NCBI GenBank assembly: GCA_013153865.1
Contig: JAADDR010000123.1
Span: 1 to 41,729 of the forward strand
Direction of reading: 5' to 3'
DNA length: 41,729 bases
Source: Chlorobiota bacterium
GTDB lineage: Bacteria; Bacteroidota; Bacteroidia; Bacteroidales; JAADGE01
Shown: positions 19,452 to 28,492 of the stretch, piece by piece
How the letters are laid out: every line of letters begins with the position of its first letter
How positions within the stretch are numbered: position 1 is the stretch's first letter
Position numbers and translations under genes: made by a program
Notes under the pieces: generated by a model
Databases searched by the model: none
The model's input: only the letters and a program-made list of their open reading frames with translations
Told to the model about the DNA's origin: nothing

Positions 19452-20504
19452 TCAGCAAATTCGCGGCAATTGTTCGCCTACCGGCATTTGAACAACTCTT
19501 TTTCCTCCTATGCCGCTTGATATTAAAACTTTTTGCGGGTGTTCTTTTGTAACTTCACCTATTATTGCCGCATTTGCGGCATCTTTGTTTTGTCTTAACG
19601 TTTCAGTTATTTCTTCGGCAATATCGGTATCGGCAAATGTAACGAATATGCCTTCGTTTGCGGAGTATAAGGGGTCTAACCCGAGTATTTCGCATGCGGC
19701 TTTTACTTGCGGGTCAATCGGTAAATCTTTTTCGGAGAGCTCTATGCCGAGATTTGTTTCTTCGGCTATTTCGTTAAGTATGCCTGCAACTCCGCTTCTT
19801 GTGGGGTCTCTGAAAAGATGTATTTTTTTGCCGTATTTGTCGAGAAGTTTTTCGGTAAGTTTATTAAGATTTCTAGTATCGCTTTTTATGTCTGTTTCGA
19901 ATTCAAGACCTTTTCTTACGGAAAGTATTGCTATGCCGTGAGTTGCTATATTGTTGCTGATTATTATTTTGTCGCCCGGTTTAATGTTTTTTGTATCTAT
20001 GTCGGCTTCGGGGTGCATTTTTCCGAACCCGGTGGTGTTTATGAATATTTTGTCGCCTTTGCCTCTGTCAACTACTTTTGTATCGCCGGTAATTATTTTA
20101 ATGCCCGCTTTTTCGGATGCATATTTTATAGAGACGAGAATATCCCAAAATTCGGTCATTTTAAGACCTTCTTCGATAATGAAACTTAACGAAAGATATT
20201 CGGGTACGGCTCCGCACATTGCTACGTCGTTTACGGTTCCGTTTACGGCAAGTTCGCCTATGTCGCCTCCGGGAAAGAATATCGGAGATATTACGAAACT
20301 GTCGGTTGATACGGCAATTTTTCCGTTTGCGGAGAATATTGCACCGTCGTGTTTTTTGTTTAGCTTGTCGTTTTTGAGCAGGTCAAAAACACCGGTATCG
20401 AGTAATTTTCCGGTTAATAATCCTCCGCTTCCGTGTGCAAGTGTTATAATGTCGAAATCCGTTTTGGGCATCGGGCATTGCAATCTGAATTTACTTTTTT
20501 CCAT
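19452..20504 (-). CDS. hypE: hydrogenase maturation factor HypE
   Basis: 350 residues of the PurM/ThiL-like ATPase family. It has the ATP-binding glycine region (LAHGSGGLLTGKLLD), STDSFVISPIFFPGGDIG, NGTVNDVAMCGA, and TGDTKVVDRGKGD, plus FRDPTRSGVAGILNE. The last four residues are PRIC; the C-terminal Cys350 is carbamoylated by HypF and dehydrated to a thiocyanate that supplies CN to the iron centre. The intact terminus indicates a working protein. It lies five bases after hypD and within the contiguous hypF-hypD-hypE block, the normal functional grouping. Confidence 0.96.
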   Translation of the reverse strand: MEKSKFRLQCPMPKTDFDIITLAHGSGGLLTGKLLDTGVFDLLKNDKLNKKHDGAIFSANGKIAVSTDSFVISPIFFPGGDIGELAVNGTVNDVAMCGAVPEYLSLSFIIEEGLKMTEFWDILVSIKYASEKAGIKIITGDTKVVDRGKGDKIFINTTGFGKMHPEADIDTKNIKPGDKIIISNNIATHGIAILSVRKGLEFETDIKSDTRNLNKLTEKLLDKYGKKIHLFRDPTRSGVAGILNEIAEETNLGIELSEKDLPIDPQVKAACEILGLDPLYSANEGIFVTFADTDIAEEITETLRQNKDAANAAIIGEVTKEHPQKVLISSGIGGKRVVQMPVGEQLPRIC

Positions 20505-20509
20505 TTATG

Positions 20510-21607
20510 TTATATTTTTTTGAACATGTTTTGAAAGTTAAAATATGCGGCACAAGCTCCTTCGGAGCTTACCATAGGCGCACCCGCCGGGTTTATCGGC
20601 GTGCATTCTTTTCCGAAAAGCGGGCATTCGAAAGGTTTTTTTATGCCTTTCATTATTTCTCCGGCAATGCATTTTCCCGAGTCTTTTATTTTGTCTGTTT
20701 TTATTTCGAATTTTATTTCGGCATCGTATTTTTTGTATTTTTCGCGTATTTTATATCCGCTGTCTTTTATCGTGCCTATTCCTCGCCACATTCTGTCGCT
20801 TATTTCGAAAACTTCGGAAATTATTTTTTGTGCTTGTATGTTTCCTTTTTCGGTTACCATGCGTTTATATTGATTTTCGACTTCGTAACGCCCTTCTTCG
20901 AGTTGTTTTACGGCTGCCGAAATTCCGAGCAGTAAATCCAAAGGTTCGAATCCTGTAACCACTACGGGCAGTTTGTATTTTTCGGCAAGCGGGATATATT
21001 CCCAATATCCCATAACCGAGCATACGTGTCCGGCGGCGAGAAATGCGTCTATTTTGCTTTCCGGGTCTTCGGCAAGTGCCGTTATTGCGGGCGGTACCAA
21101 TACGTGTGAGGTCAGTATCGAGTAGTTGTTAAGTCCGATTTTATCGGCTTGTATTACCGACAGGGCATTAGCCGGTGCGGTTGTTTCGAATCCCACGGCA
21201 AAAAATACGACTTCTTTGTCGGGGTTTTGTTTTGCAATGTTTACGGCTTCATTAGGCGAATATAATATTCTTACGTCGGCACCTTCGGCTTTTATTTCCG
21301 AAAGACTTTTTTTACTTCCGGGAACTCTTACCATATCTCCGAAACTGCACATTATAACTTTTTCTTTTTCGGCAAGATATACGGCTTTGTCGATAAGTTC
21401 GACGGGAGTAACGCAAACCGGACATCCGGGTCCGTGGAGCATTGTAATTTCTTCGGGTAATACGTTTAGTATTCCGTTTTTAATTAAACTGTGAGTTTGT
21501 CCTCCGCAAACTTCCATTATTTTCCGCGGACGCGTAACCGTTCTTTTTATTTCTTCGAGTATTTTAAGAGCTTTTTCGGGGTTTCTGTATTCGGTAAGGT
21601 ATTTCAT
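20510..21607 (-). CDS. hypD: hydrogenase maturation factor HypD
   Basis: 365 residues, family length. HypD is the scaffold on which the Fe(CN)2CO group is assembled with HypC. Visible residues: Cys34 in MEVCGGQTHS, Cys62 and Cys65 in GPGCPVCV, the GFETTAPANALS segment, AAGHVCSVMGYWEY, and VVTGFEPLDLL. The C-terminal [4Fe-4S] ligands are Cys313, Cys328, Cys335 and Cys352 (the last in MVSSEGACAAY). All motifs are intact. It lies 30 bases after hypF and five before hypE, so the three are probably made from one transcript. Confidence 0.96.
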   Translation of the reverse strand: MKYLTEYRNPEKALKILEEIKRTVTRPRKIMEVCGGQTHSLIKNGILNVLPEEITMLHGPGCPVCVTPVELIDKAVYLAEKEKVIMCSFGDMVRVPGSKKSLSEIKAEGADVRILYSPNEAVNIAKQNPDKEVVFFAVGFETTAPANALSVIQADKIGLNNYSILTSHVLVPPAITALAEDPESKIDAFLAAGHVCSVMGYWEYIPLAEKYKLPVVVTGFEPLDLLLGISAAVKQLEEGRYEVENQYKRMVTEKGNIQAQKIISEVFEISDRMWRGIGTIKDSGYKIREKYKKYDAEIKFEIKTDKIKDSGKCIAGEIMKGIKKPFECPLFGKECTPINPAGAPMVSSEGACAAYFNFQNMFKKI

Positions 21608-21637
21608 GGATATAATTTTGATACAAAAATATTAAAA

Positions 21638-23926
21638 TCATTGCATTAAAGTCAGTCCGGCGTAAATTAATTGTCCGAACGGGATGTTTTCGTCGTTCGG
21701 AGAAAATTCTTCATTAAAAAAGAGAGTATAATCTTTTTGCATAAAATCGATAATCATATCGACAAGCAAGGCATTTTGAAAAACACCGCCGCCGAAAGCA
21801 ATTTTTTCGGTATTTGTTTTTTTTGCGATATTAATGACGTATTTTACGAGAGTAAGGTGAAATTTTGCCGCCGTATATTTTTTATCGGTATTTTGTTTTA
21901 TGTCTTCGATTATTTTTTCGATAATGTATGTTGAAAAATTTTCGGGTATTTCGTTGTCTTTAATGTATGCTTCATCAAGCGTTATTTTGTGCGAACCGTA
22001 ATATTCGGCGGCTTGTTCTTCGAGCATTACGGATGCGTGTGCTTCGAACAGATGTTTGTCGATATTAAGAATAAGCGATGCCGCCGCATCGAACAGTCGT
22101 CCGACACTTGTGCTTTTGAGTTTGTTTTCGAATAAAAGCTTTTTATATACTGCATATTCTTGTGTCGTAAATTTGGGTTTCAGAAGTTTTTCGGCTTTTT
22201 TAAGTTTACCGGCTGTCGCGAGTGCCGATATTCGCGGTTCTTTTACCATTTTATCGCCGAGTATGAAATCGAATTCGCCTGTTGATGCCGTGCGTTTCAT
22301 TTTTTTGTTTTCGTAAATAAAAAATTCTCCGCCCCAAATATTTCCGTCATCTCCGAGTCCTGTTCCGTCCCATATAACTCCGAGTATTTTTTCGTCGGAT
22401 TCGGTAAGCGAATGTTCGCCGAGCAGCGAATAAAAATGTGCTTTGTGATGTTGAAGGTAAAGAATTTCGGCATTGTTTTCGGATGCTTCTTTTTCTGCAA
22501 ACCGGCTTGAAAAATAATCGGGGTGTTTATCGGCAATAATAATTTCGGGTTTGAATTTAAGAATTTCTTTAAGCCGGTTGTATGTTGTTTCGTAATTTAT
22601 GCAAGTTTCGTAATTCTCGGTATTGCCGAGATATTGGCTTACGTAAATATTTTTTTGCGAGAACAGGGCAAATGTGCTTTTCATCATTGAGCCCGCGGCA
22701 AATACGGATTTGTCCGGAATTTTTATTTCGGGATTTATATATACGGGGGCTTTTCCTCGCGAACGTCTCAGTGTTATTTTTTGTTTGTTTTTTTCGGTGA
22801 ATTTAACTACTCCGTCGTCTTGCGGTATTGTAATGTCTCTGTTGTTAAGAAGAATTATGTCGGCAATTCCGGATAATTTGTTTACGGCGTCGGTATTATC
22901 GTAAATAATTGTGGAGTTGCTTATGTTTCCGCTGGTTGCGATAACGGGATTTTTAAATTTTTTCAGAAGAATTTCGAATAAAGGCGTGTAAGGGAGCATT
23001 ATTCCGGATCGACTCAAATCTTTGTTAATCAAGTTAAAACACAATTTATTGCCGGGTTTGTCTTTTATTTTAAGAAGCACAATAGGAGCGTGTATGTCGA
23101 GCAGTTCTTTTTTTTCTGTTTCAGATAAAAAGACGTCTTTTTTTACGGTTTTCGTATCGGGATACATTAAAGCAAAGGGTTTTACGGGTCTGTTTTTTCG
23201 TTTTCGCAGTTTTGCGATTGCTTCGGGGTTTGATGCGTCGCAAGTAAGCAGAAAACCGCCTATTCCTTTAACGGCAATTATTTTTCCTTCTTTCCATTTT
23301 TTTGCGATGTATTGTAAATCGGTAAAATCGTCGGTCAGTTTTGCGTTTTCGTAAAGTTGCATTTCTATTTTACAGTCGGGGCACGAATTTGTCTGCGAAA
23401 AGTGTCTTCTTTCGAGCGGGTTGTTGTATTCGTCTTCGCAAATTTTGCACATTTTAAATTTTGCCATGGTTGTGTGCGGTCTGTCGTAAGGCAGTTGTGT
23501 TATTATGGAATATCGCGGACCGCAGTTTGTGCATGTAATAAAAGGGTATTGGAAGCGTCTGTTTTCGGGGTCGTTAAGTTCGTTTTTGCATTCGTTACAC
23601 ATTGCTACATCCGGTGTAACGGGCAGGTTTATTTTTTCGGCACCGGAGCTTTCCGTTATTTTAAATTGCGTAAATATTTCGGATGTTTTAATTTCGGTTA
23701 TGTTATGCGATGTTATTTCAGCAAGCGGAGGCAGGTTGTTTAAAATGTAGTCGAGAAATGCTTCTGCATCTTTTCTGTCGGAGTTTATTTTTATATGCAC
23801 TCCGTCTGCCGTATTTTTTACTGTTCCTTTGAGATTATGATTTATTGCCGAGCGATAAACAAAAGGTCTGAATCCTACGCCTTGCACAATTCCCCGTATA
23901 TGTATATGGAAAGTTTTTACGGTCAT
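21638..23926 (-). CDS. hypF: carbamoyltransferase HypF
   Basis: 762 residues, full length. The domains are in the usual order. An acylphosphatase domain comes first (residues ~1-90, IRGIVQGVGFRPFVYRSA). Two C4 zinc fingers follow (~110-185, CNECKNELNDPENRRF and CKICEDEYNNPLERRHF with the partner CTNCGP and CPDC pairs). A YrdC-like domain (~200-385, GKIIAVKGIGGFLLTCDA) comes next, then a Kae1/HypF C-terminal domain with LYLQHHKAHFYSLLGEH and AFGGGVFQNALL. HypF uses carbamoyl phosphate and ATP to carbamoylate the terminal Cys of HypE, the first step to the cyanide ligands. It begins 45 bases after the protease gene and precedes hypD by 30. Confidence 0.97.
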   Translation of the reverse strand: MTVKTFHIHIRGIVQGVGFRPFVYRSAINHNLKGTVKNTADGVHIKINSDRKDAEAFLDYILNNLPPLAEITSHNITEIKTSEIFTQFKITESSGAEKINLPVTPDVAMCNECKNELNDPENRRFQYPFITCTNCGPRYSIITQLPYDRPHTTMAKFKMCKICEDEYNNPLERRHFSQTNSCPDCKIEMQLYENAKLTDDFTDLQYIAKKWKEGKIIAVKGIGGFLLTCDASNPEAIAKLRKRKNRPVKPFALMYPDTKTVKKDVFLSETEKKELLDIHAPIVLLKIKDKPGNKLCFNLINKDLSRSGIMLPYTPLFEILLKKFKNPVIATSGNISNSTIIYDNTDAVNKLSGIADIILLNNRDITIPQDDGVVKFTEKNKQKITLRRSRGKAPVYINPEIKIPDKSVFAAGSMMKSTFALFSQKNIYVSQYLGNTENYETCINYETTYNRLKEILKFKPEIIIADKHPDYFSSRFAEKEASENNAEILYLQHHKAHFYSLLGEHSLTESDEKILGVIWDGTGLGDDGNIWGGEFFIYENKKMKRTASTGEFDFILGDKMVKEPRISALATAGKLKKAEKLLKPKFTTQEYAVYKKLLFENKLKSTSVGRLFDAAASLILNIDKHLFEAHASVMLEEQAAEYYGSHKITLDEAYIKDNEIPENFSTYIIEKIIEDIKQNTDKKYTAAKFHLTLVKYVINIAKKTNTEKIAFGGGVFQNALLVDMIIDFMQKDYTLFFNEEFSPNDENIPFGQLIYAGLTLMQ

Positions 23927-23971
23927 GTGTTTTTACTGCAAAGATAAGAATGTTGTAAGAATAAATGTTGT

Positions 23972-24532
23972 TCAGGATGTTTGGTTGTCAGGATTTTTTT
24001 CGATTATTTTTATTTTATCGAGTATGTTTTTAATTCGTTTTACTGCTTCGGGAATACTTTTTTGAATTTCTTCGGTAAGTTCCGTTGTCATAGGAATCAT
24101 TTCTTTGATGCTTATTGTAAGGAGTATTATTTCGGGAAGTTCTCCTTTAAATTCCAGAGCATCTATCATGTCTTTAAGTCCTACGTCGTGGGCGCTTAAA
24201 ACTGTAGGGAAGTCTTTTGCGAATTTAGGATATATTACGTCAATTGTTCCGGGCGGTCTTCCGTCCATTGTTGCGTCAATAAATATTACGAGAGGATATT
24301 TTGCAAGTATGGGCATTAAGTCAAAGCTTCCGGTTCCGCCGTCAATAATATCGACCCTGTCGGGAAGTTTTGTTTTGCTTAAAGCGTGTATAACATGTAC
24401 TCCCACACCTTCGTCGCCCATTAAATAATTGCCTATTCCGAGTACAAGTAATTTATTTTGGTATTCTTTTTCGGTATAATCGTGTGTTTGGTAAAAGAGT
24501 TTTTGTAATTGGATAACGTCGTCTGAAATCAT
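23972..24532 (-). CDS. hyaD: [NiFe] hydrogenase maturation protease (HyaD/HupD-like)
   Basis: 186 residues of the HycI/HupD endopeptidase family. After a short N-terminal extension comes LLVLGIGNYLMGDEGVGVHV, with the Glu that binds nickel, then VDIIDGGTGSFDL, VIFIDATMDGRPPG (second ligand Asp) and SAHDVGLKDMI (His ligand). The enzyme removes the C-terminal peptide of the large subunit after nickel insertion. ATG 24532 is chosen; a TTG at 24589 would start inside a terminator-like hairpin. The N-terminal ~30 residues before LLVLG are longer than in E. coli HyaD. It is the first gene after the hairpin that separates structural from maturation genes and is 45 bases upstream of hypF. Confidence 0.92.
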   Translation of the reverse strand: MISDDVIQLQKLFYQTHDYTEKEYQNKLLVLGIGNYLMGDEGVGVHVIHALSKTKLPDRVDIIDGGTGSFDLMPILAKYPLVIFIDATMDGRPPGTIDVIYPKFAKDFPTVLSAHDVGLKDMIDALEFKGELPEIILLTISIKEMIPMTTELTEEIQKSIPEAVKRIKNILDKIKIIEKNPDNQTS

Positions 24533-24550
24533 ATTTTTATTCTTAAAAGT

Positions 24551-24598
24551 AGAAAAAAAAGAAATACAGAATTTACCGTTTAAGGGCAAATTCTGTAT
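24551..24598 (-). terminator. intrinsic terminator between hydrogenase structural and maturation genes
   Basis: Read on the minus strand, ATACAGAATTT (24598-24588) pairs with AAATTCTGTAT (24574-24564), a perfect 11-bp stem with a 13-base loop that can pair further. A run TTCTTTTTTTTCT follows. It sits 25 bases after the cytochrome b stop codon. Confidence 0.75.
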
Positions 24599-24622
24599 TG
24601 TTTTATGTTTGTTTCGTATAAT

Positions 24623-25384
24623 TTATTCGTCTTCGGTATCGCCGTTCCACATTTGTTTTTCTGTTTTTTCTATTATTTCTTCTTCTGTTTCTTTTATTCT
24701 TTCCGCTCTTACGAATTTAAATCCGCTTACCATTGCCGATACTTCGCCTCTTGCTTCGACATAATCGTGGTATAATACGAGATATACGTGAATTAAAATA
24801 AAAACCAAGAACAACCAAGTGAAAATATGGTGTATGTATCTGACTTTTATATCTCCTCCGAGAAGCGGAACTACGAAATGAAACATTTTAGGCAGCCACC
24901 ATGATGAGTTATCGGCATAGAGTCCGAGTCCTGTTATTACCTGTATAACAAAAAACAGTGTCATTATCGTATATGAGAATGCTGCAAGATAGTTATGTCC
25001 TATACTTATGTCGGATAATTTGTGTTTTTTGTCTTTTTGTAAGAATATGTCAACTTTTAATACGTAAAGGATGTTTTGTATTCCTTTTTTTGTGTACGGG
25101 ATAAAGTTTCTCCAGTTTGCAAATCTGTTTCCCGCAAAAGCCCAATATATTCTGAAAAGCAGGTTTGCTATAAGAATGAAGGCAGCGGAAAAATGGAATA
25201 GTCTTACCGTACCGAACCAGTATGAGTTAAATGCTTCGGAACTGCTGTTTATTGCCGGCGGGTCGGCGATAACAAATCCCGTTGTGATGAGAACTGCCAT
25301 TGAGATTACCGTTGTCCAGTGAAATATTCTTACCGGAAGTTCCCATACGTACACTCTTTTATAATTGTATGTATTTGCTTTCAT
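24623..25384 (-). CDS. hyaC: Ni/Fe-hydrogenase b-type cytochrome subunit (HyaC-like)
   Basis: 253 residues. It has four membrane helices: FHWTTVISMAVLITTGFVIA, LFHFSAAFILIANLLFRIYW, YTIMTLFFVIQVITGLGLYA and FTWLFLVFILIHVYLVLYH. Histidines at their ends (VRIFHW, VRLFHF, IHHIFTW, LIHVYLVLYHD) are positioned to bind two haems b. The subunit anchors the hydrogenase at the periplasmic face of the inner membrane and hands electrons from H2 to the quinone pool. A charged cytoplasmic tail of ~50 residues, rich in Glu and Lys, ends the protein. It is 18 bases downstream of the large subunit, and a terminator hairpin follows it. Confidence 0.94.
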   Translation of the reverse strand: MKANTYNYKRVYVWELPVRIFHWTTVISMAVLITTGFVIADPPAINSSSEAFNSYWFGTVRLFHFSAAFILIANLLFRIYWAFAGNRFANWRNFIPYTKKGIQNILYVLKVDIFLQKDKKHKLSDISIGHNYLAAFSYTIMTLFFVIQVITGLGLYADNSSWWLPKMFHFVVPLLGGDIKVRYIHHIFTWLFLVFILIHVYLVLYHDYVEARGEVSAMVSGFKFVRAERIKETEEEIIEKTEKQMWNGDTEDE

Positions 25385-25402
25385 CGGTTTTGTTTTTTTA
25401 AG

Positions 25403-27139
25403 TTAAACTGTGCATGCGCCTCCTACTTGTATTTGGCTTACATTTTTTCCGTGTTCGTCGTAAAGATGTACCGCACATGCCAAACACGGATCAAACGAGT
25501 GTATCGTTCTTAAAATTTCCACGGGATTTTTCGGGTCGGCAATCGGTGTTCCTATGAGTGCCGATTCGTATGCCGACATTTGTCCTTTGGGGTCTCTCGG
25601 GGATGCATTCCAAGTTGTCGGAACAACCATTTGATAGTTTGCCGTTTTTTGGTCTTTTATTACAATCCAGTGAGCCAGCCCGCCTCTCGGTGCTTCCATA
25701 TATCCTACTCCTTTTGCTTCTTTAGGCCAAGTATTCGGAGAGAATTTTTCGGTTGAAGCCATTCTTGTATCTCCGTTTTTAATGTTAGTTATGAGTTTGT
25801 CGTAAAATTCAAGCCCCCAGTCTGCAAGGAGTTTTGATTCCAGTCCTCTTGCGGCTGTTCTTCCGAGTGTTGATAATAATGCGCTTACCGGGACATCTAG
25901 TTTTTTAAGAGCGAAGTCTATAACTTCTTTATATTCCGGTATTCCGCTTACGTATCCTGTCAGCATACGCGAAAGCGGTCCTACTTCCATCGGTTTTCCT
26001 TGCCATCTCGGTGTTTTCAGGAAGCTGTATTCTTTATTGACATCAAGATATTCGTACGGAGGTTCCGGTCCTGTATAATTAATGTTAGTTTCGCCTTCCC
26101 ACGGATGTAATCCTTTATTCTTTCCTTCTGTATAATTATACCATGATTTATTAATAAATTCTTGTATTTCGTCTGTTTTTGTGAGATCTACCGGATGTAT
26201 TTTTGTTAAATCTCCGTTTAATATTATGCCTTGGGGCCATTTAAAACTTTCCGGGTTTCGTATGTTGTCCGTCGGCAGGTCGCCGAATGAGAGGTAATTG
26301 TTAAATTTATTTCCTCCTATTGCTCCCCAGTCTTTATAGAATGATGCAATAGCCAATAAGTCCGGAACATAAACTTCGTTTATGAATTTATGTGCATTTT
26401 TAAGTAAATCTCCGACATATGCCAGTCTTTCGGTATTTAATCCTCCTGCATCGTCAATATTAATAGGAGATGCCATTCCGCCTACCAAGAAATGCGGATG
26501 CGGATTTTTTCCTCCGAGAATAGTGTGAACTTTTACTATTTCTTTTTGCCATTCGAGAGCTTCGAGGTAATGAGCTACTGCAAGAAGGTTTACTTCCGGA
26601 GGAAGTTTCATGGCGGCATGTCCCCAATAACCGTTTGCGAATATTCCGAGTTGTCCGCTTTCAACGAATTTTTTAATTCTGTTTTTTACGTCGGAGAAAT
26701 ATCCGGGCGAGCTGTTATGCCATTTTGATATACTTTGAGCAAGTTCGGAAGTTGCTTTCGGGTCGGCTTTTAAGACTGCAGTAACATCAACCCAGTCGAG
26801 AGCGTGCAGATGATAAAAATGAACCACGTGATCTTGCATTGCATGAGCAATAGTCAGCAGGTTTCTGGCAATTTCGGCATTAGGAGGAATGACAATACCG
26901 AGAGCATCTTCTACCGCTCGAATTGATGCAATTGCATGTACCGTTGTGCATACTCCGCATGTTCGTTGAACGAAAGCCCAAACATCTCTGGGGTCTCTGC
27001 CTTCGACGATTTTTTCCATTCCTCTTACCATTGTTGACGAACTGTATGCTTTTACTACTTTTCCGTCTTTAATTTCCGCTTCAATACGTAAATGTCCTTC
27101 TATTCTTGTAATAGGGTCTATAACTATTCTGTTTGCCAT
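25403..27139 (-). CDS. hyaB: [NiFe] hydrogenase large subunit (group 1)
   Basis: 578 residues, family length. The nickel-iron site ligands are complete: L1 motif RTCGVCTTVHA with Cys61 and Cys64, and L2 motif DPCLACAVH with Cys552 and Cys555. The N-terminal ITRIEGHLRIE carries the conserved Glu. The L2 His558 marks the protease cut; a 20-residue tail (LYDEHGKNVS... ending GGACTV) would be removed after nickel insertion. That the tail is still encoded agrees with the presence of the protease gene downstream. Other typical stretches are AMQDHVVHFYHLHALDWVDV and GRTAARGLESKL. Twelve bases separate it from the small subunit gene. It has no signal peptide of its own and would be exported as a complex with the small subunit. 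Confidence 0.98.
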   Translation of the reverse strand: MANRIVIDPITRIEGHLRIEAEIKDGKVVKAYSSSTMVRGMEKIVEGRDPRDVWAFVQRTCGVCTTVHAIASIRAVEDALGIVIPPNAEIARNLLTIAHAMQDHVVHFYHLHALDWVDVTAVLKADPKATSELAQSISKWHNSSPGYFSDVKNRIKKFVESGQLGIFANGYWGHAAMKLPPEVNLLAVAHYLEALEWQKEIVKVHTILGGKNPHPHFLVGGMASPINIDDAGGLNTERLAYVGDLLKNAHKFINEVYVPDLLAIASFYKDWGAIGGNKFNNYLSFGDLPTDNIRNPESFKWPQGIILNGDLTKIHPVDLTKTDEIQEFINKSWYNYTEGKNKGLHPWEGETNINYTGPEPPYEYLDVNKEYSFLKTPRWQGKPMEVGPLSRMLTGYVSGIPEYKEVIDFALKKLDVPVSALLSTLGRTAARGLESKLLADWGLEFYDKLITNIKNGDTRMASTEKFSPNTWPKEAKGVGYMEAPRGGLAHWIVIKDQKTANYQMVVPTTWNASPRDPKGQMSAYESALIGTPIADPKNPVEILRTIHSFDPCLACAVHLYDEHGKNVSQIQVGGACTV

Positions 27140-27150
27140 GATTTCTTTTT

Positions 27151-28275
27151 TTATTCTTTAATTCTGTTTTCGTTAATTTCTCCCATGCACTCGTTTTCTT
27201 TCAATTCTTTTTTCTTTAAAACATTAGTAGCGATAGTGTGTGCCGCCGCACCCGCAGCTGCAGTTCCCAGTATTATCTTACCTATTTTGTCTGCAGTAGC
27301 TTCTATACTTGTTCCGGGAATATTTTCCAGTCGTTTGTAAAAAGGACTGTTGTCCCAGAAATTATTTTCGCTGCACCCGATACAGGGGTATCCCGATTTA
27401 ACGGGGAAACTTACGCCGTTATTCCATCCCGTTGTTCCGCAAGAGTTGTATGTAACGGGACCTCTGCATCCCATTTTATAAAGGCAGTAACCTTTTTTTG
27501 CCTCTTCGCTGTCGAAACTTTCTACAAATAAACCGGCATCGAAATAAGGTCTTCTGTAACAGCTGTCATGAACTCTTTTTCCGTAAAATTGTTTTGGTCT
27601 GCCTTGCGAATCAAGTTCGGGTAAAGTTTCGAATGTTGCATAGTGTAAGACGATTGCCGTCATAACTTCTGAGATGGGAGGGCATCCGGGAACCTTGATT
27701 ATCGGTTTGTTTTTTATTATTTTATCTACCGGAACAGAGCCCGTGGGGTTAGGCGATGCTGCCTGTACACCTCCGTATGACGAGCAACTGCCGAATGTTA
27801 TTATAGCTGCTGCTCCTTCAGCGGATTCTTTTATTATGTCAACGGCTGTTCTTCCGGCAATCGTGCAGTAAACCCCGTTATTTTTTGTCGGAATTGCACC
27901 TTCTACGACCAGAATGTATTTGCCGTAATTTTCTTTCATTGATGCCTGTTTGGCTTCTTCGGCATTATGTCCGGCTGCAGCCATAAGTGTGTCGGTATAA
28001 TCTAAAGATATGTGGTCGAAAATTAAGTCCGCTACCAGCGGATGATCGGATCTTATAAATGATTCGGAGCATCCGGTGCATTCTTGGAAATGCTCCCATA
28101 TTACCGGAATTCTTTTTTTCGTTTCAAGAGCTTCCATTATTTGCCCGACCGCACTGAATTTTAAACCCATAAATGCAGTCATGTATGTGGCGAATTTTAT
28201 AAATTCCCGCCGGGTGTATCCTTGTTTAATGATACTTTCATAGTAGGTTTCTTCCTTTTTTACAGAATTTTTCAT
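27151..28275 (-). CDS. hyaA: [NiFe] hydrogenase small subunit (group 1), Tat-exported
   Basis: 374 residues. A twin-arginine signal (YTRREFIKFATYM, Arg22-Arg23) targets the folded heterodimer to the Tat system. The proximal cluster ligands start with CTGCSE (Cys66, Cys69) and continue with FGSCSSYGG and VPGCPPISEV. The distal cluster is bound by His and Cys of RVHDSCYRR and by YCLYKMGC. The medial cluster is bound by YNSCGTTGWNNG and YPCIGCSE. A hydrophobic C-terminal segment (IILGTAAAGAAAHTIATNVL) is the membrane anchor that meets the cytochrome b subunit. The Gly in CTGC, rather than the Cys of CTCC, indicates a conventional four-Cys proximal cluster, so the enzyme is probably of the oxygen-sensitive type. 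First gene of the structural operon. Confidence 0.97.
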   Translation of the reverse strand: MKNSVKKEETYYESIIKQGYTRREFIKFATYMTAFMGLKFSAVGQIMEALETKKRIPVIWEHFQECTGCSESFIRSDHPLVADLIFDHISLDYTDTLMAAAGHNAEEAKQASMKENYGKYILVVEGAIPTKNNGVYCTIAGRTAVDIIKESAEGAAAIITFGSCSSYGGVQAASPNPTGSVPVDKIIKNKPIIKVPGCPPISEVMTAIVLHYATFETLPELDSQGRPKQFYGKRVHDSCYRRPYFDAGLFVESFDSEEAKKGYCLYKMGCRGPVTYNSCGTTGWNNGVSFPVKSGYPCIGCSENNFWDNSPFYKRLENIPGTSIEATADKIGKIILGTAAAGAAAHTIATNVLKKKELKENECMGEINENRIKE

Positions 28276-28309
28276 ATCATGATTTGAATTAAAAGTTTAA
28301 TTATCTTTT

Positions 28310-28317
28310 CAAAGATA
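28310..28317 (-). promoter_or_regulatory. -7 promoter box for the hydrogenase structural operon
   Basis: On the minus strand the sequence is TATCTTTG, an exact TAnnTTTG -7 box, 34 bases before the small-subunit start codon. No clear TTTG -33 box is seen at 19-21 bases, so an activator may be needed. Confidence 0.6.
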
Positions 28318-28484
28318 ATAAAAAATATACACATACGGATGTTAAAAAAAGTTAAATATTTTTAATAACGGAGTAATTTTTTATGGCAAATAATAAGTGA
28401 GAATAAGGCGTTTAAGCATTCGGGAATTTATTTTGTATGTTTAAAAGAATGATAACGGTTATTTAATAATATATTTTTTTTTAA

Positions 28485-28492
28485 TAGGTTTG
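28485..28492 (+). promoter_or_regulatory. -7 promoter box for hypABC-permease
   Basis: TAGGTTTG, an exact TAnnTTTG match, 20 bases before the hypA ATG. Transcription would start about 14 bases before the start codon, giving a very short leader. The -33 region is not well conserved. Confidence 0.6.

Noticed and set aside
19951-20523. A 190-codon plus-strand frame opposite hypE
   Set aside because: Antisense to an intact, well-conserved hypE; no promoter or protein-family resemblance.
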